Positions 1 through 11,416 are shown, counted from the stretch's first letter. The stretch: 56,692 nt of DNA from Conoideocrella luteorostrata (GCA_032433595.1 JASWJB010000292.1:1-56692); one strand, 5' to 3'. Made by a program: numbers and translations. Notes: generated from the sequence alone by a model not told the origin.

Positions 1-191
1 GCAGATCAGGCGTACCATGATGGAGGCGACCTCAGGGTCGGAGTCGAGAAGAGATTTCTCGAGCATCTGGAGCGTAGATAGAGTTAGCTGAACAGCTCTG
101 GTGTAAATTGAGTCATCGCGATGTTTTCTTCAGTAGCGGCGTAGGCACAAACCTCCTTGTGAGCTGACGACAAAGCGTAGTCGGACGACAT
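1..191 (-). CDS. Serine hydroxymethyltransferase, cytosolic type (5' end only)
   Basis: Partial gene leaving the window on the left. Exon 1 (191-153) encodes MSSDYALSSAHKE. An 86-nt intron (152-67) follows, then exon 2 (66-16) encoding MLEKSLLDSDPEVASIM, and the next donor (GTACGC) starts at 15. The LEKSL..DPEV block is the characteristic N-terminus of pyridoxal-phosphate serine hydroxymethyltransferase, which interconverts serine plus tetrahydrofolate with glycine plus methylene-tetrahydrofolate. The protein starts only a few residues before this block and has no mitochondrial presequence, so the cytosolic isoform is likely. The catalytic region lies outside the window. The family call rests on about 30 residues, but splice sites and phase agree with it. 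Confidence 0.8.
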
Positions 192-1998
192 TTTGAACGC
201 GTGTTCGTGTGTGAAGAGTATCGATTGGTGGGAGAAAATTAACAGCGATGGACCGAGTTGTAAAGAATTCAACGAAGAGGTGTGAAAGAGAGAACGAGGG
301 AAAAAAATTGGACAGGTGGCTTGGGGGAAGGACAGAATTGATAAATGGTGCAATCCAAGCCAATTGCGAAGAGGAAGAAAATTTGGCGGGGCGAGATCGG
401 GGAGGGGAGGGGGGTGTTGCGGGGTCCTTTTTTTGCGTACTACGAATGTACTCGGTGCATTGGGAGCAAACAGAGGGAAGGAGGGACCTCGGAGAGTTTG
501 GAGGGGACATCGGGGTACATCATGTCTCGCTCAGCACTGAACCCGACAGTCAGGATGCTGCCATCCGTGGGAGTTTATGAAACTCCGGTCAACTTCTCAC
601 CGCAACGCCGCCCATTACTTTCAACCCCGGAACCACACCAGCAGTGAGTGACACCGACGACCCGAAGCGTGGACAAGAGACAAGAGCCGAGCGCCAGATC
701 AGAAGCTGTCTTCAACAAAGGCGAGCTGTCTCTAGATTCGGGACCCACTCTCGTTGTGGGTGTTTTACTGATGGTTTACTCCGGAAATGAAGTCCAACTA
801 TGAATTATTTCGCCGCATATTCGCCATGCAGGATTCTGCTTGCCGGTCAAGGCAGTTCAGCCTCGACCAACATAAGTTGCTTCTTTCGGTTTTTTTTTGT
901 CTCATAGGCGTTTCGGGGCATCCTAGCTACGTAGGATATTTTGGCACCAACGATTTTCTCTATTTGTCCAAGCGCTCTGCCCCATTCCGCAGCTGTGTAG
1001 GGAGTACTCCATAGTTAATCACGACCCTCCGGGAAGGCTCAGACTCACTCTACCCTGGTAAATGCCTCGAGCCTCGTTCTATATTTGTTTTGCTGACCAC
1101 TCGAGTCCTGAAAGTGAAAGGTGAGCTAGGGGCTAGTCTTAAATTACGCCTGTTGACTGGGCGGCTATATTCATAGTGTCTCAACTCTCCAAGTATCGGG
1201 GCCATGCCTGCGGAAACGTCTTGCTGGTGACTCCCATGTACGTGCTGCCGTTCTGGGACGAGATGCCGAACGACGAGTCGGTACCTAAACCGCCTCAAAG
1301 CCATAGCTAATCTATCGCGTCTTCTCGTTAAGACAGCCGGCTTATACGTCGTGTGAACCGCAATGCGCGTTTCCCGATAGCCGAGCGAACCCCGCACTCC
1401 CAAGTGAAGCACTTCACGAAACTACCTGAAGCCCACGGTGGGACTGGAGAGCCAACGCAAACTCGGACTTCGGCTTGTTTGGGCCTGGTATTTACTAAGA
1501 TGCGTTATTAAGCTGTTGCTGGTGCACTTATCAGCGCGTCACACTAAATGCTGTGATGCGTCGACTGTCCAAGAAACCATATATCACTTGGGAAAATAAC
1601 CGCAAATACGGTTGCAGTATGATTAAACCATACATAATTTGCTACTCTAGCAACAGTTTTACGTAAGATAAAGAAAGAGAAGGAAGAAAAAAAAACCATC
1701 TGGAACTCTACCTTCCTTGCCACTGTTCGATCGATTGAACGAAGTACAGCCGTCAGTCAATTTGCGAGCTATTGCCGACATTTGATCAACGTTCCATCGT
1801 GAAGACACTAACTATTAGGCGACCAAATTATCTTGAGGTAAGGAGGATTCGCATCTGCGGAGAAGCGTAACCCCACATGTCAGTCCACAGGGCAAAATTC
1901 ATCTCAGAAGTCGAATACAGCGTCCAGATATCGTACAAAGTCGTGAGGAAATGGCTCCGACTGTCAACCTCGTATTCAGTTAATAATCAGCTTCATCG
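192..1998. other. Intergenic, no supported gene
   Basis: Upstream region of the serine hydroxymethyltransferase gene and downstream region of the gene ending at 1999. Positions 290-500 are purine-rich on the + strand. Open frames at 787-1014 (+) and 1050-1412 (-) have no recognisable domain, splice structure or protein-like composition. I see no RNA gene or mobile element. Confidence 0.6.
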
Positions 1999-3801
1999 CT
2001 ATCGTGAATAAGAGTCCTGGTGACTGGTGCTGCCCTGATGTGACCGCGACCTGCCAATGACCGTTTTGGGATCGACACCAACGCTTCTGAGTGGCCCTCC
2101 CACTCTAACCTCGCTTCCACCGCTGCAATGTTGAGTTTCTTCTTCAACTATGATATGATCCGTATTGTCGGACGTTGCAGTGTATGATGTCGGGTAATCG
2201 AGGTCTTTAGAGGCAGTGCCCAGTTTGCGACTTTCTTCAGAGGTCCTAGCTGTCTGGGGTGCGTGGACTATTTCCCTCGGTTTTGTCCTCGCCGTATCGA
2301 TTGGTCTGTTGACTGCAGTGTCTGTCTCAGACTCATGGTAGTTCTTGTGCGTTTCGTCCGGGTTCATTTTCGGCTTGTTCTGTCTCTGCTGTGAGCTGGC
2401 GGCAGGAGAGCGCTCCAGCTCTTGGTGCCTACTGGTCTGTCCTTTGCCTTTTCTCTTGGCTTGGTCGCGCCTGTGGCCTTTTCTTTCAGTCTGAGACTCT
2501 CGTGGTGGCCTCGTTGCTGCATCATTCTGGCGACGATAGTCTGGGCTCACACCAGAGAGAGCGCCGATAAGCTTGCCGAAAACCCCATTTTTCGAGGTCT
2601 GCCCTCTGTCATGCGGCCACTCTTCCCTGGATTTTGCCGTAGAACTTCTTGATGAAAGAGGAGATGGGTTATACGGCGGATCTTGGTCCAACCTCGAGGA
2701 ATTCCGACGGCTGATCATTGGCCGCAGGTCTTGAATCTGCTGTAAGGCTTCCTTGTTGTAAACGAGGACGAACGGTCTGACCAAGGCTAGATCGAGTTCT
2801 TTTTCAACAGCTATTTTGATAACTGCCGGGAAAAGACAACAAAATATACCGCCAAAGTCTTCTGCATTATCTGGCTTTCTCCATTTGACAACATCTTTCA
2901 GCGTCCACTGCAAGGACAAAGTATTTTCGAGCATGGCTTCACGGTGTGTCCACGTCGGCTCTTCTATTCGATACTCGAAAGGAGAGCAAGCCATAGCCTG
3001 CTTTAGCTCCACAGCCGGTCGAATAACGGTGGTTTCGAGGGCCTTCAAACGTCTCGGCAGAGAAGTTTTTTCCTCTAGCGATATTGGCGAGTCTGCAAGC
3101 TCCTTTTTCAAGGACAATAAAATACTCTGAATCCGTGATTCCTTGATATGCTCAAAAAACTTTGTTGCCGATAATTTTGAGACTGATTCTGACCTCCATC
3201 TGTTGGACCGCATAATTGAATCTGCTGCTATTGCCGTATTAAACTTTCCGGTCGTTGTTTTATCACATATGGTAATGTACTTACCGTTGTCTTCATCCTC
3301 ATCGCTCAACGCACGCATCATGTAGTCAAATCCACCCCTTGCCTCCTGGGGCATCCCAAAGGAGTAATGAGCATCGAAAACTTTTCCTACGAGTCTTTGC
3401 CATATGGTGCGATTCAGGAAGACGTGGAGGCAACTGTCATTTCCCGCCAGCCACACAAGCCTTTTGACTTCTTCATGCTGCTCATCCGAACTTGCCTCAT
3501 CGTGACGGAGGCCCGCATCGAGGAGCCGTTCGTCGACATCAAGGTCTTCGATTACCTTATAGAAGTCGTGTTGGAACTTTCGGCCCGTCAACATGAAGTC
3601 CTTCTCTACATCCTCTACCCAGGTTTGTATTGCGGTGTACAATTTCTCGAATTTCTTCTCGATTTCACCGTCGGTAATGTAATTACTAGATCCCTGGATC
3701 CTCATTATCGTTGCCGTCGCTCGATCGAGTCTCGCCACCAAGTCGGCATTCTCGCGCCGCAGCCGTTGGATTTCTCGATTAGGATCCTCAGGAGACTCCA
3801 T
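1999..3801 (-). CDS. Hypothetical protein with N-terminal coiled coil and basic disordered tail
   Basis: 600-residue open frame starting MESPEDPNREIQRLRREN. Residues about 7-35 have heptad-like L/I/R spacing suggesting a short coiled coil. Residues about 45-390 are mixed charged/hydrophobic and look folded. From about 395 to the end the sequence is rich in S, R, K, T, E and Q and probably disordered. A 57-nt segment at 3284-3228 begins with a perfect GTAAGT donor, ends in AATAG and is an exact multiple of three, so it may be an intron (581-residue product) or be retained. I do not recognise a family. The start lies 650 bp from the divergent Hsp70-like gene and they probably share a promoter region. 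Function unknown. Confidence 0.65.
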   Translation of the reverse strand: MESPEDPNREIQRLRRENADLVARLDRATATIMRIQGSSNYITDGEIEKKFEKLYTAIQTWVEDVEKDFMLTGRKFQHDFYKVIEDLDVDERLLDAGLRHDEASSDEQHEEVKRLVWLAGNDSCLHVFLNRTIWQRLVGKVFDAHYSFGMPQEARGGFDYMMRALSDEDEDNGKYITICDKTTTGKFNTAIAADSIMRSNRWRSESVSKLSATKFFEHIKESRIQSILLSLKKELADSPISLEEKTSLPRRLKALETTVIRPAVELKQAMACSPFEYRIEEPTWTHREAMLENTLSLQWTLKDVVKWRKPDNAEDFGGIFCCLFPAVIKIAVEKELDLALVRPFVLVYNKEALQQIQDLRPMISRRNSSRLDQDPPYNPSPLSSRSSTAKSREEWPHDRGQTSKNGVFGKLIGALSGVSPDYRRQNDAATRPPRESQTERKGHRRDQAKRKGKGQTSRHQELERSPAASSQQRQNKPKMNPDETHKNYHESETDTAVNRPIDTARTKPREIVHAPQTARTSEESRKLGTASKDLDYPTSYTATSDNTDHIIVEEETQHCSGGSEVRVGGPLRSVGVDPKTVIGRSRSHQGSTSHQDSYSR

Positions 3802-4452
3802 ACTAGATTATATGGCCAAAATTAAGTTTTGATGTGGACCGTGTATACTTGAACCATCGTCGCCACAAGTGTTCTGTACTGATTTCGCGTGGCAGCGGGT
3901 CCTGAAGGGCCTGGAAACTATATGGATGTGATTTCAGTTGGTAGCCAGAATGACAATGGAACAGGTGTGCAGCTCTTACAACTTCAAGCCATGTGTACCC
4001 AACGAAGATAACGAGCCGCTGTGGCGTGCTCGTGTCACCTCCAACCTTGCCGCCTGACCAAGTCTGACCACCACCAGAAAAATCCGGAAGAGGCAGTGCA
4101 ATGAGAAGATTGGCTGGCTTGGTCAAATATTGCCAGTACGGCTGAGCATCTGCACCTGCAGTTGTCTCTCGTCGCTCATTTGGTGGTGCTGCGTGCTCTC
4201 CGCATCAGGCTGACGCCCGAATACCGCCAGGTTTTCCTGCGGCTGCTTTCTGCAGGGCGATTACGCATTCCTGGGGCCTCCTGCAAGAACGTGGAGGATT
4301 TCTCAACTACAAAGTACCACGTCTCCTCACGTTGGGTCTGGTCCGAAATCGTTTCCAGTGTCTTTGAATTTTAGCGGAGAGTGAGCAATCAGTCACCGCC
4401 GCGGAATGAACACCAGATGATAAATCCCGCCCATAAGCTTGATTGAGCCGCG
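3802..4452. promoter_or_regulatory. Divergent intergenic region, hypothetical protein / Hsp70-like gene
   Basis: 650 bp between the two divergent start codons. It must contain both promoters, but I see no clear TATA box or repeated operator. Short open frames here do not look like protein. Confidence 0.4.
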
Positions 4453-6826
4453 ATGACGTCCAATACTTTCCCCGGTCGTTCTTGCACTCCAGGTGGTAGC
4501 TCAAACGGAATCAAAATAATGATAGCTATCGATTTTGGTAAAATTATATCCGAATAGTTTACGTCTTGATTTCTAATGACAGCTAATTTCTTATTCTTTC
4601 TGCAAAGGAACAACATACTCGGCAGTTGCATATGCCAATACTATGAGCGTAAGCATCCTTTGTGCCGTGTGCAAGACAAACATAAGCCAATCCTAATAAT
4701 GACGGACTCCATCTTTCAGCCCGGGCTGCCATCAACCACCACCTTGATGACACGCTGGGGAACAGGCGGACCAAAGACTGCAAACAAAGTACCTACGTAA
4801 GTGTGATACTGTGGCACAAAATGATGCAGAAAACGCCTAACGAAATCGCAAAGGGTTCTTCAATACGATAACAACGGCATTCACGGCGCCTTTTCCTGGG
4901 GGTACAAGGCGCAGGCGGCAAATAAGCGCGGCGTCAAGATACATGAGTGGTTCAAGCTAGGCCTCTGCAACAATTTTGAAGGCAGGCGAGCCCAGGAGTC
5001 AGAACTGTTGGCGAAATATCCCAGCACGACGGCGTTGGCTCCTGTAGGAGGTGCCGATTGCGAGAAGCTGGTCGTGAATTTTCTTACTGCTGTCAGACAA
5101 TGTGTGGATGACTCTTTGTTGGGGGTTGATGAAACTGTCTACAACACGCCTAGGGAGTACATTATCACGGTGCCAGCGCTCTGGGACCACGCCGAACAGG
5201 ACAAGACGCGTACATGTGCTCAGAGAGCTGGTATAGGGGCAGCAAGTAAGGTCCAGGTTATCTCGGAGCCTGAGGCGGCTGGCATATATGCCTTGGACTC
5301 GATGCAAAGGATTGGTTTACAAGTCGGTCACACTTTCGTCATCTGCGATGCCGGTGGGGGGTACGTGGATTGTCCCATTAAAATGTGATACTAGAGTCCC
5401 CGAAGGCTAACCTGCATAGTACCGTTGACCTTGCATCGTATACCATTAAGGCGATGAGCCCCTCTATTCAGCTTGCCGAGGCTGATATTGGTTCAGGAGG
5501 GTTATGTGGGAGTATTTTTCTCAACAGAATTTTCGAGAACTACATTGGTCGCAAGATGCGCGGCTACCCTGGCGTGTGGAACAAGAGCTTTTTGGAAGAA
5601 GCTCTGGAGAAATTCGAACAGACCATCAAACCAGACTTCACAGGGGAGGAGGAGAACTCTGAGGACTACGGCATCAGAATTCATGGCCTTAAGGCCAGCC
5701 CGCGTCACGGTGTCTCGGAGAATTACCTTAACTTTACGGTAAAGGAGCTTCGGGAAAAGGTCTTCGACGAGGTCCTCACAAAAGTCGAAGGGCTTGTGCG
5801 CGATCAGATTGCTAATACGCAAAGACGGGCCAGGGTTCGGGCAGTCTTGCTCGCTGGAGGATTCGGACAGAATCCATACCTCCAGAAAAAACTGCGGAAG
5901 ATTGATCTAGTCATGCGAGACAAAATCAAGATAATCCAAATCGAGAACAGGCATGTCCCCCACCAAAAGTTCTTGGGAACCCGAAACAAGGACACCCCGA
6001 GAAGAAGAAGACTGACTTGAGCTGGTGATGATGACAGTGATACCGCCATTGTACGTGGTGCGTTGATCGCTGGCCTCACCGGACAGGGGCGGGCCGGTGA
6101 CAACTATCATGATGACGGTGGTTTCAATACAATTACGGGTGGCGGCGGCACGCGCGTGGTGTCTAGAATTGCTGGCAGACATTATGGGACTTGCGCGTAT
6201 GTTGATTTTGACATTACACGACATCCCAGGAGCAAGAGGAAAGTGACACCTCCAAATCCCGCACTCCCTTCTATGTTACTAACATGCAGGTATAGAGTGT
6301 ATCGAGACGACGGAGACAAGGTTGAGCAAATGTATTGGTTTGTCAAAGCGGTACGTTTGAGGTTCTACAGTCTTGCTCAGCGGGCATTACGCCGCTATAT
6401 TGCTCAGTCCACAACTAATCAACAAAAGGGCGAGAGCATTGCCAATGGAAGGCCAACCTCATTCGATTTTGAAAAAGTATCGAGGGTCGATTCGGTGAGA
6501 CGAGGATCTATATTGTGGACTGTTCACATTTACGCCAGTGAGGAGGAAACTCCAGCCGAATACAAGGATTCGTGTAAGAGCCCCCAAGCAATTCATGTGA
6601 TGATCATGGACTCATAGTTTTGGCAGCCGTCCGAGAGATAGCTAGTTTTGAGCTAGAGCTCCAAAAGTCCGACATGTCCATGGTCGAGATTAACGGCGTC
6701 GAGTTTTACCAGGCCATATTTAAGGTAGAAATGACGCTACACTCGGCGAGCTTGTCATTTTGCGGAGTATATGGCCATAGCCCCAACGAAAGGAGGTTCG
6801 CGCCGAAAAAGGTGCGCTTTGTTTGA
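4453..6826 (+). CDS. Hsp70-like (actin-fold) ATPase, fungal accessory type
   Basis: Eight-exon model: 4453-4537, 4608-4648, 4720-4796, 4854-5360, 5420-5968, 6038-6350, 6429-6573, 6627-6826 (638 residues; phases agree throughout). Visible Hsp70/actin-fold ATPase motifs are phosphate-1 IAIDFGTTYSAVAYA near residue 26, phosphate-2 CDAGGGTVD near 233 (restored by the 5361-5419 intron) and the adenosine motif LLAGGFGQNPYLQ near 382. There is no DnaK-type substrate-binding domain; the C-terminus is short and diverged, as in the large fungal Hsp70-like family whose role is mostly unknown. The intron at 5969-6037 has a weak GTTCTT donor and removes an in-frame TGA (6018-6020); if it is not spliced, the product truncates after about 437 residues. 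An insertion near residue 447 carries the motif GGFNTITGG, which recurs in the neighbouring membrane protein. Confidence 0.8.
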
Positions 6827-7095
6827 AGAGCCCTATGGTGATGTCTCAATATCGTTCTTCAGTGAGCAAATCAACTTTGGACCTGGAACGTGTATTCAAC
6901 ATGCACGACAAAAAGGAAGGACAAGACAAATGAAACAGAAATAGGGTGAAGAGGAACGAGAGGCTACATAGGCGTCACGATTAGGTTGGAGGAGAATAAT
7001 TTAAATCGATTCTGAGGTAGTCTTGGTGTCGAAATTCAGATGAATTGTAATTTCCTCAATGTTTATATATCTCATTCACTCTGAAAGCCAAACCG

Positions 7096-7489
7096 TCACC
7101 GAGGTTTCGCAACGTTGAACCCGCTCTGCGAGCGCTGACCCGATGCAGGCCTCGCAGATAAGTTCTCGCCTCTCTGGCGCCGAGCACCGTCGGGCGGAAC
7201 ATTAAAACCACTGTCCCTTCCGCCTGGAATAGTGTTGAATCCTCCGCCTTGGTCAGGTGCCACATTGAACCCATCTTCGTCTCCGAGATGAACGGGGGGA
7301 ACAGGCACGACAGGCACGACAGGCACGACAGGTACGACAGGTGGGCGCGGCGGCGACTCGCCTATTACAACACCGACACCCCCCGGCCGACCGCCTGACT
7401 CTAAATCGCCATTTCTGCCTCTGCCTCTGCCTCTGTTTCTGTTTCTGTTTCTGTTTCTGCTCCTGCGTCTGCTCCTGCTGCTGCTGCTA

Positions 7490-7528
<39 letters not shown>

Positions 7529-7665
7529 CTGCTCGTGTAGTATGAGCTTGCGATGAAGCTGCGACGGGCACTGCGACGCATCCAGAATATACAGATGCCG
7601 ACGAGGACGACCATCAGTAGACACAGACTGACGATGATTGCGATGGTGTCATTCCCCTGGGCCAT
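7096..7665 (-). CDS. Small single-pass membrane protein with GFN-repeat tail
   Basis: 189 residues, single exon. A short N-terminus (MAQGND) precedes one strong transmembrane helix (about residues 7-29), followed by a basic stop-transfer stretch (RRSARR). The tail is low-complexity: serine/asparagine runs, Arg-Asn/Arg-Gly repeats, then four PVVPV repeats. The last 60 residues carry four copies of a GFN motif (GFNVAPDQ, GFNTIPGG, GFNVPPDG, GFNVAKPR). Topology is probably N-out with a cytosolic tail, from the positive-inside rule. The gene is convergent with the Hsp70-like gene, 269 bp apart. No known domain. The codon-level microsatellite (7420-7530) means length is probably polymorphic. Coding status rests on the clean topology and the ordered GFN repeats. 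Confidence 0.6.
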
Positions 7666-8110
7666 GTCGCTGAATGTGATGGAGAGAATCCCATTATTGT
7701 CGTCAAAGTGGTAACTAGTCCAGTGTAGCTATTGAATTGGGCGAACAATAAAGGGGGAAAGCAAATGCCGACCTCAATTACTGATAACGGGGGGCCAAAA
7801 GATTAGGGATGGATGGCTAGGATTCGATACTTTGCGTGATTGATCACTTTGGACGGACTCCAGTGGAAGGCAACGAATGGCGGCGCAGTCGGGGATTATT
7901 CACTCGGCTGGGATTCAAGGTGCCAGACTCGCTCACTTTCCAAATGATGTTATGAAACCGGAACCAAGCCGCTCATGACAGGTGAAGAGAAGCAAGTACA
8001 ATGGGGAGTTCTGTCCAGACTGCAAGAAGTCCGCTGCTGGAGGGGGGGGAACCAGGTAGGAGACGAAAAACATAAACACTACAGCACAATACAACAACAA
8101 TACCAAACGG

Positions 8111-8170
8111 CAGCACAGCACAGCACAGCTCAGCACAGCTCAGCACAGCTCAGCACAGCTCAGCACAGTA
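8111..8170. repeat. 10-bp tandem repeat (cagcacagct)n
   Basis: About six units of a 10-bp sequence with consensus cagcacagct. First and last units are imperfect. Non-coding, within the region between the membrane protein and ferric reductase genes. Confidence 0.9.
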
Positions 8171-8476
8171 CGGTAGGAACAGTGCAGCAAGAGGCCGCGG
8201 GAGAGAAAACTGCCAGGCCCAACCACCCAATCAGAAGGTGAAGATCCTGGGCGGCAGCAGCAGCAAGCATTCAGCTGCCTCATCTTACCGTTGAGGTGAG
8301 TGACTGCAATCTCGTGTATCTGCAGTGCTCAAGGAGGTAGAAGCCACTTGACGGGGAGCATTCGGAAGCGGGGGGAAGTATTGGCATGTGCTTGGTGCAT
8401 CTCACGCAGCTGGATGCTTGCATTAGCGGCAACATGCTTGTCGTGTCGCACTGTGAGAACAAGGCTGGCGATGAGT

Positions 8477-8526
8477 AGATGGATGGATGGATGGATGGAT
8501 GGATGGATGGATGGACGGATGGATGG
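8477..8526. repeat. (GGAT)n microsatellite
   Basis: About 12 tandem GGAT units with one interruption (ggac). Non-coding. Confidence 0.95.
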
Positions 8527-8983
8527 CCGCCTGGTTTGTGTGGTGTAAGTTGCTCACGTAGTCACTTAGCATCCCGGCAGCGTGGACGCTAGGACGGGCC
8601 CGTCCCGCAGTCACGATGCTTTTCAATAGTCGTCTCATTATGTACGGAGTACGCTACTGGACTGCAACGTATAGTCCGGAGTCCGCAGGCATATCAGTGG
8701 TATATCTGCGCAATCGGCATACCATTTGTTTGGCTGCTAATAAATAAGTGGTAACTACTCCGTACTTTAGCTAACTAGCGCATGCCACCGAAGAGGAATT
8801 TCCCTCCCCCCCCCGTTGGTGCCATCCACATCCACCTTGGTTGTCGCCTGTCCAATTAAAGCTGCGTGAAATGGCGCTTACTCGACGTCACTTCACGCAT
8901 CTCACCACCACGATACCGCCAGCGGCCCACGTACTCATGCATAGTCTCCAAAAAGGAATATCTACTTAATCTTCCCTTTACCC

Positions 8984-9010
8984 CCTTCCCTTCCCTTCCC
9001 TTCCCCTCCC
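8984..9010 (+). promoter_or_regulatory. Pyrimidine (CCCTT) tract before the ferric reductase start
   Basis: Repeats of CCCTT/CCTTC lie 45-70 bp upstream of the ATG at 9055. CT-rich tracts are common in highly expressed fungal promoters and 5' leaders near the transcription start. The regulatory role is inferred from position and composition only. Confidence 0.4.
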
Positions 9011-9054
9011 TCCGATTCACACCCGCAACGGAAACTTGCCGGCCACAAAACAAC

Positions 9055-10963
9055 ATGGGCTGGCCATACGGATTTCCAGCCCTCTCGCACGAGGAGAAGC
9101 TCCTACGGCGTCAATCCCTCGACTTGTATGCCTGCATAGCTCACTATTCAGCCCTCGCCCCAGCCGTCATTTTCCTCGTCTACCGCATCGTGCGGCATGT
9201 CGCTTCCCGAGCTGGACATGGCTCCACGTCAACCGAACAGGGCCGATACACGCCTGTCCCCAGGTCTCCCATTTCCAAAGCCCATCAGCAAGGCTCGGTC
9301 GGGAGGCTCGCATCTCAATGGAGGAGGCTGACCTGGTGGCTTGGCGATGATGTACGTGTTGCCGGCTCTCATTGGGGTCAGCGGGATGAATGGATTCTCG
9401 GCGCAGTCTGGACGGCATGGCTGCTCGTGTTATCTGTCAAGGGAACCGGCAAAGGTACCTGCAAAAAGCTTCTCATTGAGTACTTTTCCCACCCGTAATA
9501 TATATATATATATATATCCTCTCGCCATGTATCTGAGATTTTTTTTAATTTGAATTAATTATTTCCCCGGTTTTTTTTTTTTTTTTTTCTTTTCAAAATG
9601 ACCAACACAACAAACAGACTATTTTCACCTCACCAAAAGATTCGGCATCATCGCCGTCTCCCAGCTCCCAATTCAATACCTGCTTGCTCTGAAGGCCCTG
9701 AACCCCTTCGCCTGGGCGTTCCGGTCCTCCCACGAGCATATCAATCGCTATCACCGCGTCCTTGGCCGCATCATCTACGGCTTCGTCCTGCTCCACCTGC
9801 TCTTTTACAACGGCTACTTCATCGCAGCAGGCATATGGCTCAGACGCATCTTCGACACCGTCGTGTTCTGTGGCTTGCTCGCCTCCTTCGGATTCCACGG
9901 CATAGCCACGACAGCCATGCGCGCCGCCCGGGAGTATTCCTACCGGCTCTTCTTCATTACGCACCTCGTCGTGGCCCTGTTCATGCCTGTCCTGCTCTTT
10001 TTCCATGCCTCGTCCGCTCGGTTCTACATCGTTGAGGCGGTAGTCATCTTCATCGTGGACCTGGCTGTCCGCCGCATCACCACCATCAATTCGCCCTCCA
10101 CACTGGAAACTGTTCCGGGAACGACCCTCGTTAAAGTCACTTCCTCCATACCTCTGCACCGGCTAGCTGGTTTCCGCGCCGCTCCCGGCTCACACATCTA
10201 CCTCACCATTCCGCCATTATCCCGCACCTCCGCCGTCCCGTCCTCCCAGTCGGCCATTTTCGACTACCTCTACAACCCATTCACCGTAGCTGCGATTGAC
10301 GCCGAGGAGGGAACCGTCAGCTTCATCGCGCGTATCAGAGGCGGGCCCATGACCAACACCTTGTCTGACTTCTCTGCTGTTGCGTCTCAATCAGCTACAG
10401 CACCCCGCAAGATAACCCTCGGTATTGAAGGACCGTACGGCACCATGAGCGCACACTTCAACGACCTACTCAGCTGGGGAGCCAACAGAATTCTCCTCAT
10501 ATCCGGTGGAGTCGGCGCCACATTCGCTCTACCTGTTTACCAGGCTTTGCAGAGCGAATTGCCCTCGTCAACAAAGCTCCAATTCATATGGGCTATACGG
10601 GGCGCCGGAGACGCCACATGGGCCGTATCAAATGCCGCTACCGGGAAAAGCGTCCTCGAGGATTCGAACATCCAGCTCTTTTTGACAGGCGACATGGGTG
10701 TTGCTGACGACCATGGTGACGCCGGCGCTCTCGAAATGTCGACGTTGCGCCGTGCCAGTGGCCGAGCCACTTCCAGTCACAACCGTAAACGACCCCACAT
10801 TGACAAGATTGTGGGAGACATGTTTCGCCAAGGTGCGGGCGATTCGGTCGCCGTTCTTGTTTGTGGTCCAATAGAAATGACTAGAGAAGTAAAACGAAGT
10901 GTGGGATCGTGGGTGATGAAGGGACGGAGAGTATGGTGGCACAGTGAGACTTTTGGCTATTAG
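9055..10963 (+). CDS. Ferric-chelate reductase / NADPH-dependent metalloreductase
   Basis: Two exons (9055-9454, 9618-10963) joined across a 163-nt intron give 581 residues; the junction restores KGTGKDYFHLTKRFG. The N-terminal part is a multi-pass membrane domain. Two pairs of heme-ligand histidines are visible, each spaced 14 residues: RYHRVLGR...LLH and ITH...FFH. The cytosolic half has an FAD-binding motif NPFTV near residue 354 (Asn where many reductases have His), a nucleotide-binding loop GGVGATFALP near 430, CGP near 549 and an aromatic C-terminus (SETFGY). This matches ferric reductases that move electrons from NADPH through FAD and two hemes to extracellular Fe(III) before iron uptake. 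No iron permease or multicopper oxidase lies nearby. Other metal chelates could be the substrate. The intron contains an (AT)n run and a T-run. Confidence 0.88.
9497..9518. repeat. (AT)n run inside the ferric reductase intron
   Basis: About 11 AT dinucleotides within the 163-nt intron, followed by a 20-nt T-run near 9571-9590. Both may vary in length between strains without touching the splice sites. Confidence 0.85.
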
Positions 10964-11416
10964 TATCACAAGTATCGTACGCAGCTGCGACGAAACGTAT
11001 TTGTAGCGGCCCGAAGCGATTGCATTTACTTACCGGCCCAATGTTTTATAACTCTGCAAAATACCATCCCACGCTCATAGGCTCTTTTTCCAGATCACGC
11101 ATAAGAGGTAAGGGATGGATGGACTGGAGACCTTTTTTTTTTACTTTGCCTGATTGGGAGAGTAAGTGGTATTAAAAATCAAAACTAGTCTAATGCCCTT
11201 GTACTGCTTATCGTGTCATCATCACGATTAAAAACTTAGCCCGCGGGAATTTGGGGCCTTGTCACCTCATAGGTGCAGCGCCTTGGCATCACCTCGTTGA
11301 TCAATCTACGATGGTCCATGCTCTAACGATGTCTACACCAGAGAAAGTACTCTCCGTCCAGCGCCATGCATCCCAAACACTCGCTGCCAAATGGTATCGA
11401 GACATATGGCACATGC
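10964..11416. other. Convergent intergenic region
   Basis: Contains the 3' untranslated regions of the ferric reductase (+) and the Nab3-like gene (-). One T9 tract near 11131. No gene or structured RNA seen. Confidence 0.6.

Larger units (their letters stand above)
7666..9054. other. Intergenic with microsatellites, no supported gene
   Basis: Upstream of the membrane protein and of the ferric reductase. It contains two tandem repeats (listed separately), two copies of the TACGGAGTAC/TACTCCGTAC word (8643-8652 and 8756-8765), a C-run at 8807-8815 and a pyrimidine tract just before the reductase start. Open frames in this stretch are products of the repeats. Confidence 0.6.

Noticed and set aside
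6243..6289. Apparent intron with TTACTAACATGCAG acceptor in the Hsp70-like gene
   Set aside because: Only 47 nt, and splicing AAA to GTATAG would create an immediate stop; reading through keeps the family sequence.
7341..7556. Cysteine-rich 71-codon frame
   Set aside because: Antisense reading of the Ser/Asn repeat of the membrane protein gene.
8111..8170. CRISPR-like direct repeats
   Set aside because: Simple 10-bp head-to-tail tandem repeat without spacers in a eukaryotic genome; not a CRISPR array.
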